A stretch of DNA of 64,000 nt from CAWHQZ01 sp963831645 (GTDB lineage Bacteria; Pseudomonadota; Alphaproteobacteria; Rhizobiales; Aestuariivirgaceae). Shown one piece after another: positions 16,834-25,624 of the stretch (position 1 is its first letter; every line of letters starts with the position of its first letter). The stretch lies in assembly GCA_963831645.1 (NCBI GenBank), contig CAWHQZ010000014.1:131846-195845 (forward strand). The letters are read 5' to 3'. Made by a program: the position numbers and the translations under genes. The notes under the pieces are model-generated. The model was not told the DNA's origin and made no database searches. It was given only the letters and a program-made list of their open reading frames with translations.

Positions 16834-18414
16834 ATGAGAAACTTCGACCTTCCCGGCCGCTCGACGGTGCACGCGATCAACGGCATGGCGGCCACATCCT
16901 CGCCGCTCGCCACCCTCGCCGCGATCGAGGTGCTGAAGGCCGGCGGCAATGCAGTCGATGCCGCGGTCACCGCCGCGGCCGTGCTGTGCGTCACCGAGCC
17001 CCACATGACCGGGATCGGCGGTGATTGCTTCGCGCTGATCGGGCTTCCGGACGGCGCCGTCATCGGGCTCAACGGGTCGGGCCGGGCAGGAATGGCCGCC
17101 ACGACCGAGTGGCTGCACGCCCAGAACCTGCCGGCGATCGATCCCGCGAGCGTTCATTCGGTGACCGTTCCCGGCGCCGTCGATGCCTGGGACAGGCTTC
17201 TTGCGAAGTACGGCAGCATCAGCCTCGCGCAGGCGCTGGCGCCCGCCATCCGGCTGGCGAGCGATGGCGTGGCCGTCACGCCGCGTGTCGCGTTCGACTG
17301 GCAGGAGGAGGCCGAACGCCTCGCGGGCGATCCCGGCGCCGCCCGCCACTGCCTGAAGGACGGCCGGGCGCCGTCGGCGGGCGAAGTCATGCGCTACTCG
17401 GCGCTTGCCAAATCCCTCAAGAGGATTGCGGAAGGCGGCCGCGAGGCCATGTACAGCGGCGAAATCGCCCGCGATCTCTGCCGGTGCCTGAAGTCGATGG
17501 GCGGCCTTCTGACACCCGACGATTTCGCCGCGACCGAGGCATCGTGGGTCGAGCCGGTGAGTTGCGGGTTCCAGGGGACCGAGGTCTTTGAGATTCCCCC
17601 CGCGAGCCAGGGCATCACCGCACTCATCGGTCTCAACATTCTCCAGGAGCTCGATATCGGGCGTCATCCGCCGGAGAGCGGCGGGCGGCGCCATCTCGAA
17701 GTGGAGGCGCTGCGCCTCGCCTGGACCTTCCGCAACCGCTGGGTCGCCGACCCGGACTTCGCGCCTCTCACCCTCAGCGACTTCCTCGCGCCCGCTACGG
17801 CGCGCCGGCTGGCGCGGCGCATCTCGCCCGATCGCGCTCTCGACGAGCCGGCGGTGGCCGCGGCCGGCAGCGACACGGTCTATCTGAGCGTCGTCGACCG
17901 CAACCGCCTCGCCGTCTCTTTCATCAACTCTCTCTACCATCCCTTCGGCTCGGGGATCGTCGAGCCTGAGACGGGCATCGTGCTGCAGAACCGCGGCGCC
18001 TGTTTCGTGACCGACCCCGGCCATCCCAACTGCATCGGGCCGGGCAAGCGGCCGCTCCACACCCTGATGCCGGGCATGTGCCGAAAAGACGGCAAGGTGA
18101 CCCTGTCGTTCGAAGTCATGGGCGGTGACTACCAGCCGATGGGCCACATCGCCGTGCTGGTCAACCGGCTGGTCTACGGCATGGACGGCCAGGAGGCCCT
18201 CGACTTCGCGCGTGCGGTTCCGGCGGGCGCTTCCGTGGTCGTCGAGCAGGGCGTTCCCGAGGCCACTGCGAACGCGCTTCGGGCCAAGGGGCATCAGGTA
18301 AGCTTGAGTGAGAAGCCGCTCGGCGGCGGCCAGATCGTCGAGATCGACTGGGAGCGGGGAACACTGATCGGCGCTTCCGACCCGCGCAAGGACGGCATGG
18401 CGCTCGGCTACTGA
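16834..18414 (+). CDS. Gamma-glutamyltransferase family protein
   Basis: 526 residues, N-terminal nucleophile hydrolase made as a proenzyme. ATSSPLATLAAIEVLKAGGN then AVDAAVTAAAV at residues 20-50 open the large subunit; HMTGIGGDCFAL follows. The autoprocessing site is GSDTVYLSVVD with Thr348 as the predicted nucleophile, and FGSGIV plus NRGACF follow in the small subunit. The start has no long signal peptide, so a cytoplasmic enzyme of the broader GGT-like group is likely. Substrate (glutathione or another gamma-glutamyl or N-acyl compound) unresolved. Convergent with phaR. Confidence 0.9.
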   Translation: MRNFDLPGRSTVHAINGMAATSSPLATLAAIEVLKAGGNAVDAAVTAAAVLCVTEPHMTGIGGDCFALIGLPDGAVIGLNGSGRAGMAATTEWLHAQNLPAIDPASVHSVTVPGAVDAWDRLLAKYGSISLAQALAPAIRLASDGVAVTPRVAFDWQEEAERLAGDPGAARHCLKDGRAPSAGEVMRYSALAKSLKRIAEGGREAMYSGEIARDLCRCLKSMGGLLTPDDFAATEASWVEPVSCGFQGTEVFEIPPASQGITALIGLNILQELDIGRHPPESGGRRHLEVEALRLAWTFRNRWVADPDFAPLTLSDFLAPATARRLARRISPDRALDEPAVAAAGSDTVYLSVVDRNRLAVSFINSLYHPFGSGIVEPETGIVLQNRGACFVTDPGHPNCIGPGKRPLHTLMPGMCRKDGKVTLSFEVMGGDYQPMGHIAVLVNRLVYGMDGQEALDFARAVPAGASVVVEQGVPEATANALRAKGHQVSLSEKPLGGGQIVEIDWERGTLIGASDPRKDGMALGY

Positions 18415-18431
18415 CCCCTATAATGGTAAGT

Positions 18432-19031
18432 CTAGGAGTTTTTCTTCGCCAGCTCCTCGAGCTTGCGCTGCATGTCGCGCAACTGGTCCTCGATCGCCTT
18501 GATGGCGCTGGAGGAGGTCGTCTCGCCTCGCGGTTCCGCCGCCGGCGCCTCCTCTTTCGCCGTTGCCGCGAACGGGTTGAACATCTTGATGGCGTCCTCG
18601 AACAGCGTCATGTTCTTCTTCACCTGCTCGTCGATGCCCTTGAAGGGCTCGGTGCTGACACCCAATGTCTTCAGGAACTGGTCGCGCAGCCGCTGCTGGC
18701 TCCGGGTGAGCTGCTCGAGAGACATTTCGAGATAGGTCGGCACGAACGCCTGCATCTGATCGCCGTAGAACCTTATCAGCTGGCGAAGGAACTTGATCGG
18801 CAGCAGGTTCTGACCCTTGTTCTCCTCCTCGAAGATGATCTGGGTGAGCACCGAGCGGGTGATGTCTTCGCCGGTCTTGGCATCGTGCACGGTGAAGTCC
18901 ACGCCCTGCTTCACCATTTGGGCCAAGTCCTCCAGCGTCACGTAGGCGCTGGACGCGGTGTTGTAGAGACGCCGGTTGGCATACTTCTTGATGACCACTT
19001 CGGGTGGGGGAGCCGCCTGCTGCGCGTGCAT
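18432..19031 (-). CDS. phaR: Polyhydroxyalkanoate synthesis repressor PhaR
   Basis: 199 residues. The N-terminal PHB/PHA accumulation regulator DNA-binding domain (VIKKYANRRLYNTASSAYVT, then LEDLAQMVKQG, residues about 13-45) is followed by the PHB_acc domain (LLPIKFLRQLIRFYGDQMQ) and a coiled-coil-prone C-terminus. PhaR senses PHA granules and represses phasin and PHA genes. Divergent from phbA, the gene order common in alphaproteobacteria. Confidence 0.95.
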   Translation of the reverse strand: MHAQQAAPPPEVVIKKYANRRLYNTASSAYVTLEDLAQMVKQGVDFTVHDAKTGEDITRSVLTQIIFEEENKGQNLLPIKFLRQLIRFYGDQMQAFVPTYLEMSLEQLTRSQQRLRDQFLKTLGVSTEPFKGIDEQVKKNMTLFEDAIKMFNPFAATAKEEAPAAEPRGETTSSSAIKAIEDQLRDMQRKLEELAKKNS

Positions 19032-19159
19032 CGCAATAACAATTGTCGCGCGGCGCGGCGCGCCATGGCAAGCGCTAAAATGGCTTACATTCCGATTGCA
19101 AGTTCCTGGTTAACATGGGATTGGCTTTCGCAACGCAGCAAGATCAGGGAGTAGAAAGC

Positions 19160-20347
19160 ATGGCGGCTTCGGAACATCCAGTGCTCATCGTCGCGGGCGC
19201 ACGCACACCGGTAGGCTCATTCAACGGGGCGCTTTCCAGCCTGCCCGCTTCGCAGCTGGGCAGCGTCGCCCTCAAAGCCGCCATGGCGCGCGCCAAGGTC
19301 GAACCCCCGGAAGTCGAGGAGGTGATCCTGGGACAGATCCTGACCGCCGGCCAGGGCCAGAACCCCGCCCGCCAGGCATCGATCGGGGCGGGAATTCCGG
19401 TCGAAAGCCCTGCCTGGGGAGTGAACCAGCTGTGCGGCTCGGGGCTGCGGGCGGTGGCGCTGGGAGCCCAGCAGATCCAGGCCGGAGATGCGAGGATCGT
19501 CGCCGCCGGAGGGCAGGAGTCGATGAGCATGGCGCCTCACTGCCAGCACCTGCGCAACGGCGTGAAGATGGGCGACTACCAGATGATCGACACCATGGTG
19601 CGCGACGGCCTGTGGGACGCCTTCAACGGCTATCACATGGGCAACACGGCGGAGAACGTGGCCCGCCAGTGGCAGATCACGCGCGATGCCCAGGACCGCT
19701 TCGCGGTGGCGTCGCAGAACAAGGCCGAGGCGGCGCAGAAATCCGGCCGTTTCAAGGACGAGATCGCGCCCGTCACGGTCGCTTCGCGCAAGGGCGACGT
19801 CATCGTCGACCAGGACGAATACATCCGCCACGGAGCAACGCTCGACCAGGTGGCGAAGCTCAAGCCGGCGTTCGCGAAAGACGGCACGGTGACGCCCGGC
19901 AATGCCTCCGGCATCAACGACGGCGCCGCCGCGGTGATCCTGATGACGGCCGCGGAGGCGCAAAAACGCGGCCTCCAGCCGCTGGCGCGCATCGTGTCGT
20001 GGGCCCATGCCGGCGTCGATCCGGCGGTCATGGGATCAGGACCCATTCCGGCGTCGCGCGCCGCTCTGAAAAAAGCCGACTGGAAGGTCGACGACCTCGA
20101 TCTCATCGAGGCCAACGAGGCCTTCGCCGCGCAGGCCTGCGCGGTCAACAAGGACATGGGCTGGAACCCGGACATCGTAAACGTCAACGGCGGGGCGATC
20201 GCCATCGGCCATCCCATCGGGGCCTCGGGGGCGCGTGTTCTGGTCACCCTGCTCCACGAGATGCAGAAGCGCAAAGCGAAGAAGGCGCTGGCGACGCTGT
20301 GCATCGGCGGCGGAATGGGGATCGCCATGTGCGTGGCCCGCGACTGA
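19160..20347 (+). CDS. phbA: Acetyl-CoA C-acetyltransferase (beta-ketothiolase)
   Basis: 395 residues. Condenses two acetyl-CoA to acetoacetyl-CoA, the first step of polyhydroxybutyrate synthesis. Active-site residues match the biosynthetic thiolase pattern: Cys92 (NQLCGSG), His351 (GHPIGASGAR) and Cys381 (CIGGGMG). ATG at 19160 has GGGAG upstream; the in-frame ATG at 19115 would add 15 unconserved residues. Followed 34 bases later by phbB. Confidence 0.97.
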   Translation: MAASEHPVLIVAGARTPVGSFNGALSSLPASQLGSVALKAAMARAKVEPPEVEEVILGQILTAGQGQNPARQASIGAGIPVESPAWGVNQLCGSGLRAVALGAQQIQAGDARIVAAGGQESMSMAPHCQHLRNGVKMGDYQMIDTMVRDGLWDAFNGYHMGNTAENVARQWQITRDAQDRFAVASQNKAEAAQKSGRFKDEIAPVTVASRKGDVIVDQDEYIRHGATLDQVAKLKPAFAKDGTVTPGNASGINDGAAAVILMTAAEAQKRGLQPLARIVSWAHAGVDPAVMGSGPIPASRAALKKADWKVDDLDLIEANEAFAAQACAVNKDMGWNPDIVNVNGGAIAIGHPIGASGARVLVTLLHEMQKRKAKKALATLCIGGGMGIAMCVARD

Positions 20348-20381
20348 GCGCATATTTGAACGTGCTCGAAGGGAGAAGGCG

Positions 20382-21107
20382 ATGGCGAAGGTTGCGGTTG
20401 TCACGGGCGGCACGCGCGGCATCGGCGCCGCCATCTCGGGTGCGCTCAAGAAAGCGGGCTACAGGGTGGCGGCCAACTACGCCGGCAACGACGCCGCGGC
20501 GAACAGGTTCACGGCCGATACCGGCATTGCCGCCTACAAGTGGGACGTGTCGAGCTATGACGCCTGCGTTGCCGGGCTGAAGCGCGTCGAGGGCGAGGTC
20601 GGTCCCGTCGACGTGCTCGTCAACAATGCCGGCATCACGCGCGACACCATGTTCCACAGGATGACCGTCGAGCAGTGGTACGCGGTCATCAACACCAACC
20701 TCAACTCGCTGTTCAACATGTGCCGGCCGGTGATCGAAGGCATGCGCGAGCGCGGCTTCGGCCGCATCGTCAACATCTCATCGATCAACGGCCAGAAGGG
20801 CCAGATGGGGCAGTCCAACTATTCGGCGGCCAAGGCGGGCGATCTCGGTTTCACCAAGGCCCTGGCCCTCGAGAACGCGCGCAAGGGCATCACGGTCAAC
20901 GCGATCTGTCCGGGCTACATCGCCACGGAAATGGTGATGGCGGTGCCCAGGGACGTGCTCGACAAGAGCATCATCCCGCAAATTCCGGTCGGCAGGCTGG
21001 GCGAGGCCGCGGAGGTCGCGCGCTGCGTCCTGTTCCTCGTTGCCGATGAGGCGGGCTTCATCACCGGAGCGACGCTGTCGGCAAACGGCGGCCAATACAT
21101 GGGTTAG
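20382..21107 (+). CDS. phbB: Acetoacetyl-CoA reductase
   Basis: 241 residues, NADPH-dependent SDR making (R)-3-hydroxybutyryl-CoA for PHB. TGGTRGIGAAI at residues 8-18; NNAG; catalytic Tyr/Lys in SNYSAAKAG; VNAICPGYIATEMV. AAGGGAG precedes the ATG. No PHA synthase (phaC) lies in the window, so it must be elsewhere. Confidence 0.96.
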   Translation: MAKVAVVTGGTRGIGAAISGALKKAGYRVAANYAGNDAAANRFTADTGIAAYKWDVSSYDACVAGLKRVEGEVGPVDVLVNNAGITRDTMFHRMTVEQWYAVINTNLNSLFNMCRPVIEGMRERGFGRIVNISSINGQKGQMGQSNYSAAKAGDLGFTKALALENARKGITVNAICPGYIATEMVMAVPRDVLDKSIIPQIPVGRLGEAAEVARCVLFLVADEAGFITGATLSANGGQYMG

Positions 21108-21846
21108 TCGGCGGACACGCGACGTTGGTTTTTTTCTGCATCTCCGGCGCCAGCGGAAGTGCAGCCTTACGCACTGAAATTTTGCCGGCGACCTTCTTCT
21201 TTGGGGCTTTGGGGACGGCCTGTGCTGTTTCTGTCTTGGGCTTGGTTTTCGCCTTCGCCTTCGCCTTCGCGACTTTGGGCTGGGACTTTTTCTTTTTGCT
21301 GACTTTGGCCGGCTTTTTGCGCGGCTTGACCGGCTTCACCCGAGGTATGGGCACCTCTGTCGCTTCGGCGCGGCAGTCTTCACGATCATCCGACAAGCCT
21401 GTGGGGCATGAATCCGAACTCGCCAGCGGGGCGATATCCTGTCCTCCGGGTACCACCGTCGCCGGCTCGATCACCGAAGATTCGAGAGGCTCCGGCTCCG
21501 GCTCCGGCTCCTGGCGCCGCAGAGACAGCCGCACACCCCTCCACAGCCATTCCTTCCGTATCTCCTCGAGGCTGTCAGCCTGGGGATGGTCGCCGGCTGC
21601 ATAGCGATTGAGCGCTTCGGCGCCGTACCACCAGCATCGGCTGGCTTCGGTGTCTGTGCCGGACTTCTCCAGCTCGCCACATTTGGCGGGCCAATACTCC
21701 AGCTGCGCGGAAAACTCGTTCTGCGACCACTTCGAGGTTTTCGAGGCCGAGGGATCGAAGGCGACCGCCGTGCACACCAAGCCCACGCCCCAGCAAAGGA
21801 ACGCGAGCAGCGAACAGAAGACTGATTCGCGAGAAAGGACCCGCAT
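21061..21846 (-). CDS. Hypothetical membrane-anchored protein with Lys/Ala-rich tail
   Basis: I do not recognise it. About 261 residues from the ATG at 21846. Residues 8-30 (VFCSLLAFLCWGVGLVCTAV) are a signal anchor or signal peptide; a Trp/Cys-containing region follows (YWPAKCGELEKSG, SRCWWYGAEALNRYAAGD), then an EPEPEPEP run, and a strongly basic stretch with VSKKKKSQPKV and AKAKAKAKTK. The Cys pattern suggests a periplasmic domain. It overlaps the end of phbB by 47 bases convergently, so the last residues may be wrong. A start at 21921 is possible. Confidence 0.6.
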   Translation of the reverse strand: MRVLSRESVFCSLLAFLCWGVGLVCTAVAFDPSASKTSKWSQNEFSAQLEYWPAKCGELEKSGTDTEASRCWWYGAEALNRYAAGDHPQADSLEEIRKEWLWRGVRLSLRRQEPEPEPEPLESSVIEPATVVPGGQDIAPLASSDSCPTGLSDDREDCRAEATEVPIPRVKPVKPRKKPAKVSKKKKSQPKVAKAKAKAKTKPKTETAQAVPKAPKKKVAGKISVRKAALPLAPEMQKKTNVACPPTNPCIGRRLPTASLR

Positions 21847-21969
21847 GCCGCAGGTTGAAGACCACATCTGGTCAAAAATCGGATATCCCGAGGGCCAATC
21901 TAGGGCGAAGGCAGCATTCATCCACCGAAAAAACCGCCCAAAGCGATTCCCAATTCGCCGGAAAATGCT

Positions 21970-22752
21970 TCAACTGCGGTTTTTGCGCTCGCGCAGCTCG
22001 CGGAACACTTCCGCCTCGGATGCTTCAGCCATCCCGAGCGAGGCGCGGATTTCAGCGCTTTCGGGACGCAGAAACGGATTTGCGGCGAGTTCCGCGGCTA
22101 GCGTGGTCGGCAGCGTAGCCTTGTTCTCCGCTCGTAACGCCGCAGCCTCTTCGGAGCGCCGTTTGAGCGCCTGGTTGCGGGGCTCGACGGTGAACGCGAA
22201 CTTCGCGTTGGCGAGGGTGTATTCGTGGCCGCAATAAACCGCCGTCTCGGGGGGCAGGCGCCGCAGCCGGTCAAGCGAGGACCACATCTGGTCCATCGAG
22301 CCTTCGATCACGCGGCCGCAGCCGAGCGAAAACAGGGTATCACCGACGAACGCGACGCGGTGCTCGGGAATGTGGAATGCGATGTGCCCCTTGGTGTGGC
22401 CGGGGGTGTCGATGACCAGAACCTCGAAGCGGCCGAAAGTGAATTGGTCGCCGCCCTGCAGCGGCTGATCGATCCCCGGGATCGGCCGGCTGTCGTGGGC
22501 GGGCCCGACAATCCGCGCCCCAGTGCGCTCCTTGATCTCGAGGTTGCCGTCGGTGTGGTCGCCGTGATGGTGCGTCGTGAATACATGGCTGAGCTTCCAG
22601 CCGCGTTCCCGGAGTGCTGCGCTGACCGTGCCGGCATGCGGAACATCGATCGAGGCCGTCTGCCCGGACTCAGGCTCGTGCACCAGCACGCCGAAGTTGT
22701 CCTGGAGGCAGGGGAACTGAAAGATTTCGAGACCGGGCATTGGCAACACCAT
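21970..22752 (-). CDS. gloB: Hydroxyacylglutathione hydrolase (glyoxalase II)
   Basis: 260 residues, metallo-beta-lactamase fold. Hydrolyses S-lactoylglutathione in methylglyoxal detoxification. The metal site is THHHGDH (residues 60-66); further ligands lie in DTPGHTKGHIAFH, FVGDTLFSLGCGR and CGHEYT. The C-terminal glyoxalase II substrate-binding helices (LAANPFLR) are present. ATG at 22752; MPGLEIFQFP at 22740 is an alternative. Divergent from a methyltransferase gene across a palindromic repeat. Confidence 0.95.
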   Translation of the reverse strand: MVLPMPGLEIFQFPCLQDNFGVLVHEPESGQTASIDVPHAGTVSAALRERGWKLSHVFTTHHHGDHTDGNLEIKERTGARIVGPAHDSRPIPGIDQPLQGGDQFTFGRFEVLVIDTPGHTKGHIAFHIPEHRVAFVGDTLFSLGCGRVIEGSMDQMWSSLDRLRRLPPETAVYCGHEYTLANAKFAFTVEPRNQALKRRSEEAAALRAENKATLPTTLAAELAANPFLRPESAEIRASLGMAEASEAEVFRELRERKNRS

Positions 22753-22755
22753 CCG

Positions 22756-22854
22756 TCGTACCAGCGAAAGCTGGTATCCCGCTTCGGGTGATCGAGCAAC
22801 GGAAAAGGCCCCAAGCGGGATTCCGGCTTCCGCTGCGGCTTCCGCTGGAATGAC
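22756..22854. repeat. Interspersed hairpin repeat, complete two-ended copy
   Basis: Left hairpin TACCAGC-GAAA-GCTGGTA (22759-22776), then TCCCGCTT, a 27-base spacer with GAGCAACGGAAAAGG, then AAGCGGGA (inverse of TCCCGCTT) and a right hairpin bounded by ATTCC/GGAAT, ending TGACGG. The whole element is an imperfect palindrome filling the gloB/methyltransferase gap. Confidence 0.65.
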
Positions 22855-22892
22855 GGTGGAGGAGGGGCGACCGTCCAGCTAGAATTCTCCGC

Positions 22893-23669
22893 ATGGACGT
22901 CGTCGATCTCCAGGAATTCTATGGGAGTGCGCTCGGACACGCTTCGCGGCGCATCCTCGCGCAACGAATTCGCGCCCACTGGGGCAGCATGAACGGCGCG
23001 AGAGTTCTGGGCCTCGGGTTCGCAACGCCCTATCTGGACATGGTGCGCGAGGAGGCGCAGTCGGTGTTCGGGTTCATGCCGGCGGAGCTGGGGGTCAGCC
23101 ACTGGCCGGCCGAAGGCGGCAGTGCGACGGCGCTCGTCGACGAAATCGACCTGCCGCTGCCCGACAGCTCGATCGACTTCGCGCTGGTCGTCCACGGGCT
23201 CGAGCTCACCCAGAACCTCAACGATATGCTCCGCGAGCTGTGGCGCGTGCTGGCGCCCCAGGGCAGCGTGCTCTTCGTGGTCCCCAACCGCCGCGGTATG
23301 TGGGCGCGCTTCGATTCCACCCCCTTCGGGCACGGTCAGCCGTTCTCCCGGCAGCAGCTGACGAAAATGCTGCGCGAGGCGCAATTCTCGCCATCGGGAT
23401 GGTCGGAGGCACTGTTCGTTCCACCCATTCGCCGCGCTTTCCTCGTGCGCTCCGCGGTGGCCTGGGAACGAATGGGACGCCGCCTGTCACCAGGGTTCGC
23501 CGGCGTGATCATCGTCGCAGCCATGAAACAGGTCTACGCCATCTCGCCGGGAAAGCGGGTGCGCAGGCTGGTGCCGACGCTGAGACCGGCATTCGCGCCG
23601 CAGGCGGCCCTCAACTCCGTGGGGCCGAGCCGCCAAAGTGGACACCGCTCGGCGGAATATGCTCTATGA
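22893..23669 (+). CDS. Class I SAM-dependent methyltransferase
   Basis: 258 residues. The SAM-binding region is divergent (VLGLGFATPYLD near residues 39-50), with acidic strand IDLPLPDSSIDFALVVHGLE and ELWRVLAPQGSVLFVVPNRR as motifs II/III. This gene sits next to gloB in many Rhizobiales. Substrate unknown. The C-terminus is basic (GKRVRRLVP). Confidence 0.85.
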   Translation: MDVVDLQEFYGSALGHASRRILAQRIRAHWGSMNGARVLGLGFATPYLDMVREEAQSVFGFMPAELGVSHWPAEGGSATALVDEIDLPLPDSSIDFALVVHGLELTQNLNDMLRELWRVLAPQGSVLFVVPNRRGMWARFDSTPFGHGQPFSRQQLTKMLREAQFSPSGWSEALFVPPIRRAFLVRSAVAWERMGRRLSPGFAGVIIVAAMKQVYAISPGKRVRRLVPTLRPAFAPQAALNSVGPSRQSGHRSAEYAL

Positions 23670-23731
23670 ACGGCCGCCGCACACCATAGGGCGCCGGCGC
23701 CCGATTTCGCCGCCACCACCGACCAGCAGAA

Positions 23732-24505
23732 ATGAGCCGCGCCCGGACCACGCCAAGCCTCGAGGAAATCCGGCGCGAGATCGATGCCCTCGACGCGCAA
23801 TTGCTGGCGCTCCTGGAACGGCGCTTCGAGGCGATCGACCGGATCAGAGCAGCCAAGGCCAATGCCGGTGAAGACGGCGGATCGCCCATGCGACCCGGGC
23901 GGGAAGCGGTCATTCTCCGCCGTTTGGATCGTTTGCGCGGCGATCATCTGCCGCAGGCGCTGATGGTGCGGGTTTGGCGATCCATTATGGCGGCGGCGAC
24001 GACGGCTCAGGCAAACACCACGATGCATGTGAGCCCGGTAGTAATGGCCGACCCCGGCCTGATCGCCCGGGTGTTGGATCAGTTTCCGGGCCTGAGCCTG
24101 AACGTCGCTGAGGAAGCCGCCGTCGCGGCAGCCCTTGCCGGCACGAGCACCGACATCGCAGTCCTGCCGCGCAGCGGAGGCTGGATCGAAGCGGTCGACC
24201 GCGGCTCGTTCGGCGATGCGAAGGTAATCGGCTGTTTGCCGCTGCTCGGCCCGCGGAACCGAGCTCCCGATCTGCTGATCTTCGGCCACGCCCGCCAGGA
24301 AACGACTGGCGATGATCTGACGATCGCGGTGTTGCGGAACGGGCGCCACCCGCCATCGGACCTGATGCCCCTGTGGTCGGAACGGCACGGCAATCTCCTC
24401 GCCCTCTGCCTGCCGGGATGCCTTTCAGCCGAGATGCCTGACCTCTCCGGCCAATCCATTCGCATCGCGGGCCACTATCCAAGCCCGCTCGAAGCCAGGA
24501 AGTGA
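23732..24505 (+). CDS. Chorismate mutase (AroQ)-domain protein
   Basis: 257 residues. Residues about 8-92 are an AroQ-type helical chorismate mutase: SLEEIRREIDALDAQLLALL, ERRFEAIDRI, and MVRVWRSIMAA. The remaining 160 residues do not match a prephenate dehydratase catalytic domain I recognise and may be a ligand-binding domain. It would convert chorismate to prephenate. Tightly followed by hisC (2-base gap) and tyrA, forming an aromatic amino-acid operon. Confidence 0.85.
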   Translation: MSRARTTPSLEEIRREIDALDAQLLALLERRFEAIDRIRAAKANAGEDGGSPMRPGREAVILRRLDRLRGDHLPQALMVRVWRSIMAAATTAQANTTMHVSPVVMADPGLIARVLDQFPGLSLNVAEEAAVAAALAGTSTDIAVLPRSGGWIEAVDRGSFGDAKVIGCLPLLGPRNRAPDLLIFGHARQETTGDDLTIAVLRNGRHPPSDLMPLWSERHGNLLALCLPGCLSAEMPDLSGQSIRIAGHYPSPLEARK

Positions 24506-24507
24506 TC

Positions 24508-25624
24508 ATGTCGGGTGTTGAGCGGCCGCGGCCGCGCGCCGGGATCTTGGACATCTCGCCCTATGTGCCGGGCAGAAGCAGTGCTTCCGGCGGGGCGAAG
24601 ACCCACAAGCTTTCCTCCAACGAGTTCGGCGCTCGGTGCGAGCCCGCGGGCGATCGCCGCCTATCGGGCGGCGGCGGGCGCGCTCGAGCGTTACCCGGAC
24701 GGATCGGCGACCGCCCTGCGCGAGGCGCTGGCCGGGCAGCACGGGCTCAATGCGGAACGCATCGTTTGCGGGGCGGGCTCCGATGAGCTGCTTTCCCTCC
24801 TCGCCCAAGCCTACCTCTCATCCGGCGACGAGGCGATCTACTCCGCCCACGGATTTCTGGTCTATCCGATCGTCATCAAGGCCAGCGGGGCGACCGCCGT
24901 GGCGGCCCCGGAAGCGAAACTCGTTGCGAACGTCGATGCCATCCTCGCCAAAGTATCAACGGCGACGCGGATGGTCTTTCTCGCCAATCCAAACAACCCG
25001 ACCGGCACCTACCTGCCGTTCGACGAGGTCAAACGCCTGCAGGCCGGCCTGCCGCGGCATTGCCTGCTGATCGTCGATGCCGCCTATGCCGAATACGTGC
25101 GGCGCAATGACTATGAATTGGGGATCGAGCTCGTTTCGGCCTTCGACAACGTGGTGATGCTGCGCACGTTCTCCAAAGTCCACGGGCTGGCGGCGCTGCG
25201 CATCGGCTGGGCCTACTGCCCGGGCCATGTCGCCGGCGTGCTCAATCGCACCCGGGGCGCCTTCAACGTCAGCGCTCCGGCCATCGCCGCCGCGACCGCG
25301 GCTCTTGCCGACAGCGCACATGTCGATCGCGCGGTCGCGCACAACACGCACTGGCTCGGCTGGCTGACGAACGAAATCAGGAAGCTGGGATTCGGCGTAA
25401 CCGACAGCGTGGGCAATTTCGTTCTGGTGCACTTCGACGCCGGGAAGGGCCGGGGCGCCGTCGCCGCGGATGCTTTCCTCCTGTCGCGCGGGTTGGCGCT
25501 CAGGCGCATGGAAGCCTACGGGCTGCCGGACGCCTTGCGGCTCACGGTGGGCAGCGAGGAAGCGAACCGCGCCTTTATCGCGGCGCTGAAGGACTTCAGC
25601 GAAAGCATTCCGGCGACGACATGA
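24508..25624 (+). CDS. hisC: Histidinol-phosphate/aromatic aminotransferase, one frameshift
   Basis: About 373 residues. The N-terminus (PRAGILDISPYVPGRSS, KLSSNEFG) is in one frame and the rest (ALGASPRAIAAYR onward) in another; one base is missing near 24632. PLP site: FSKVHGLAALRIG with the Schiff-base Lys; NPNNPTGTYLP and DAAYAEYV also present. Placed between chorismate mutase and tyrA, so it may transaminate prephenate or aromatic 2-oxo acids as well as histidinol phosphate. TGA overlaps the tyrA ATG. Confidence 0.88.

Noticed and set aside
16793..18290. Large minus-strand frame opposite the gamma-glutamyltransferase
   Set aside because: No motif; the plus-strand enzyme is complete with its processing Thr.
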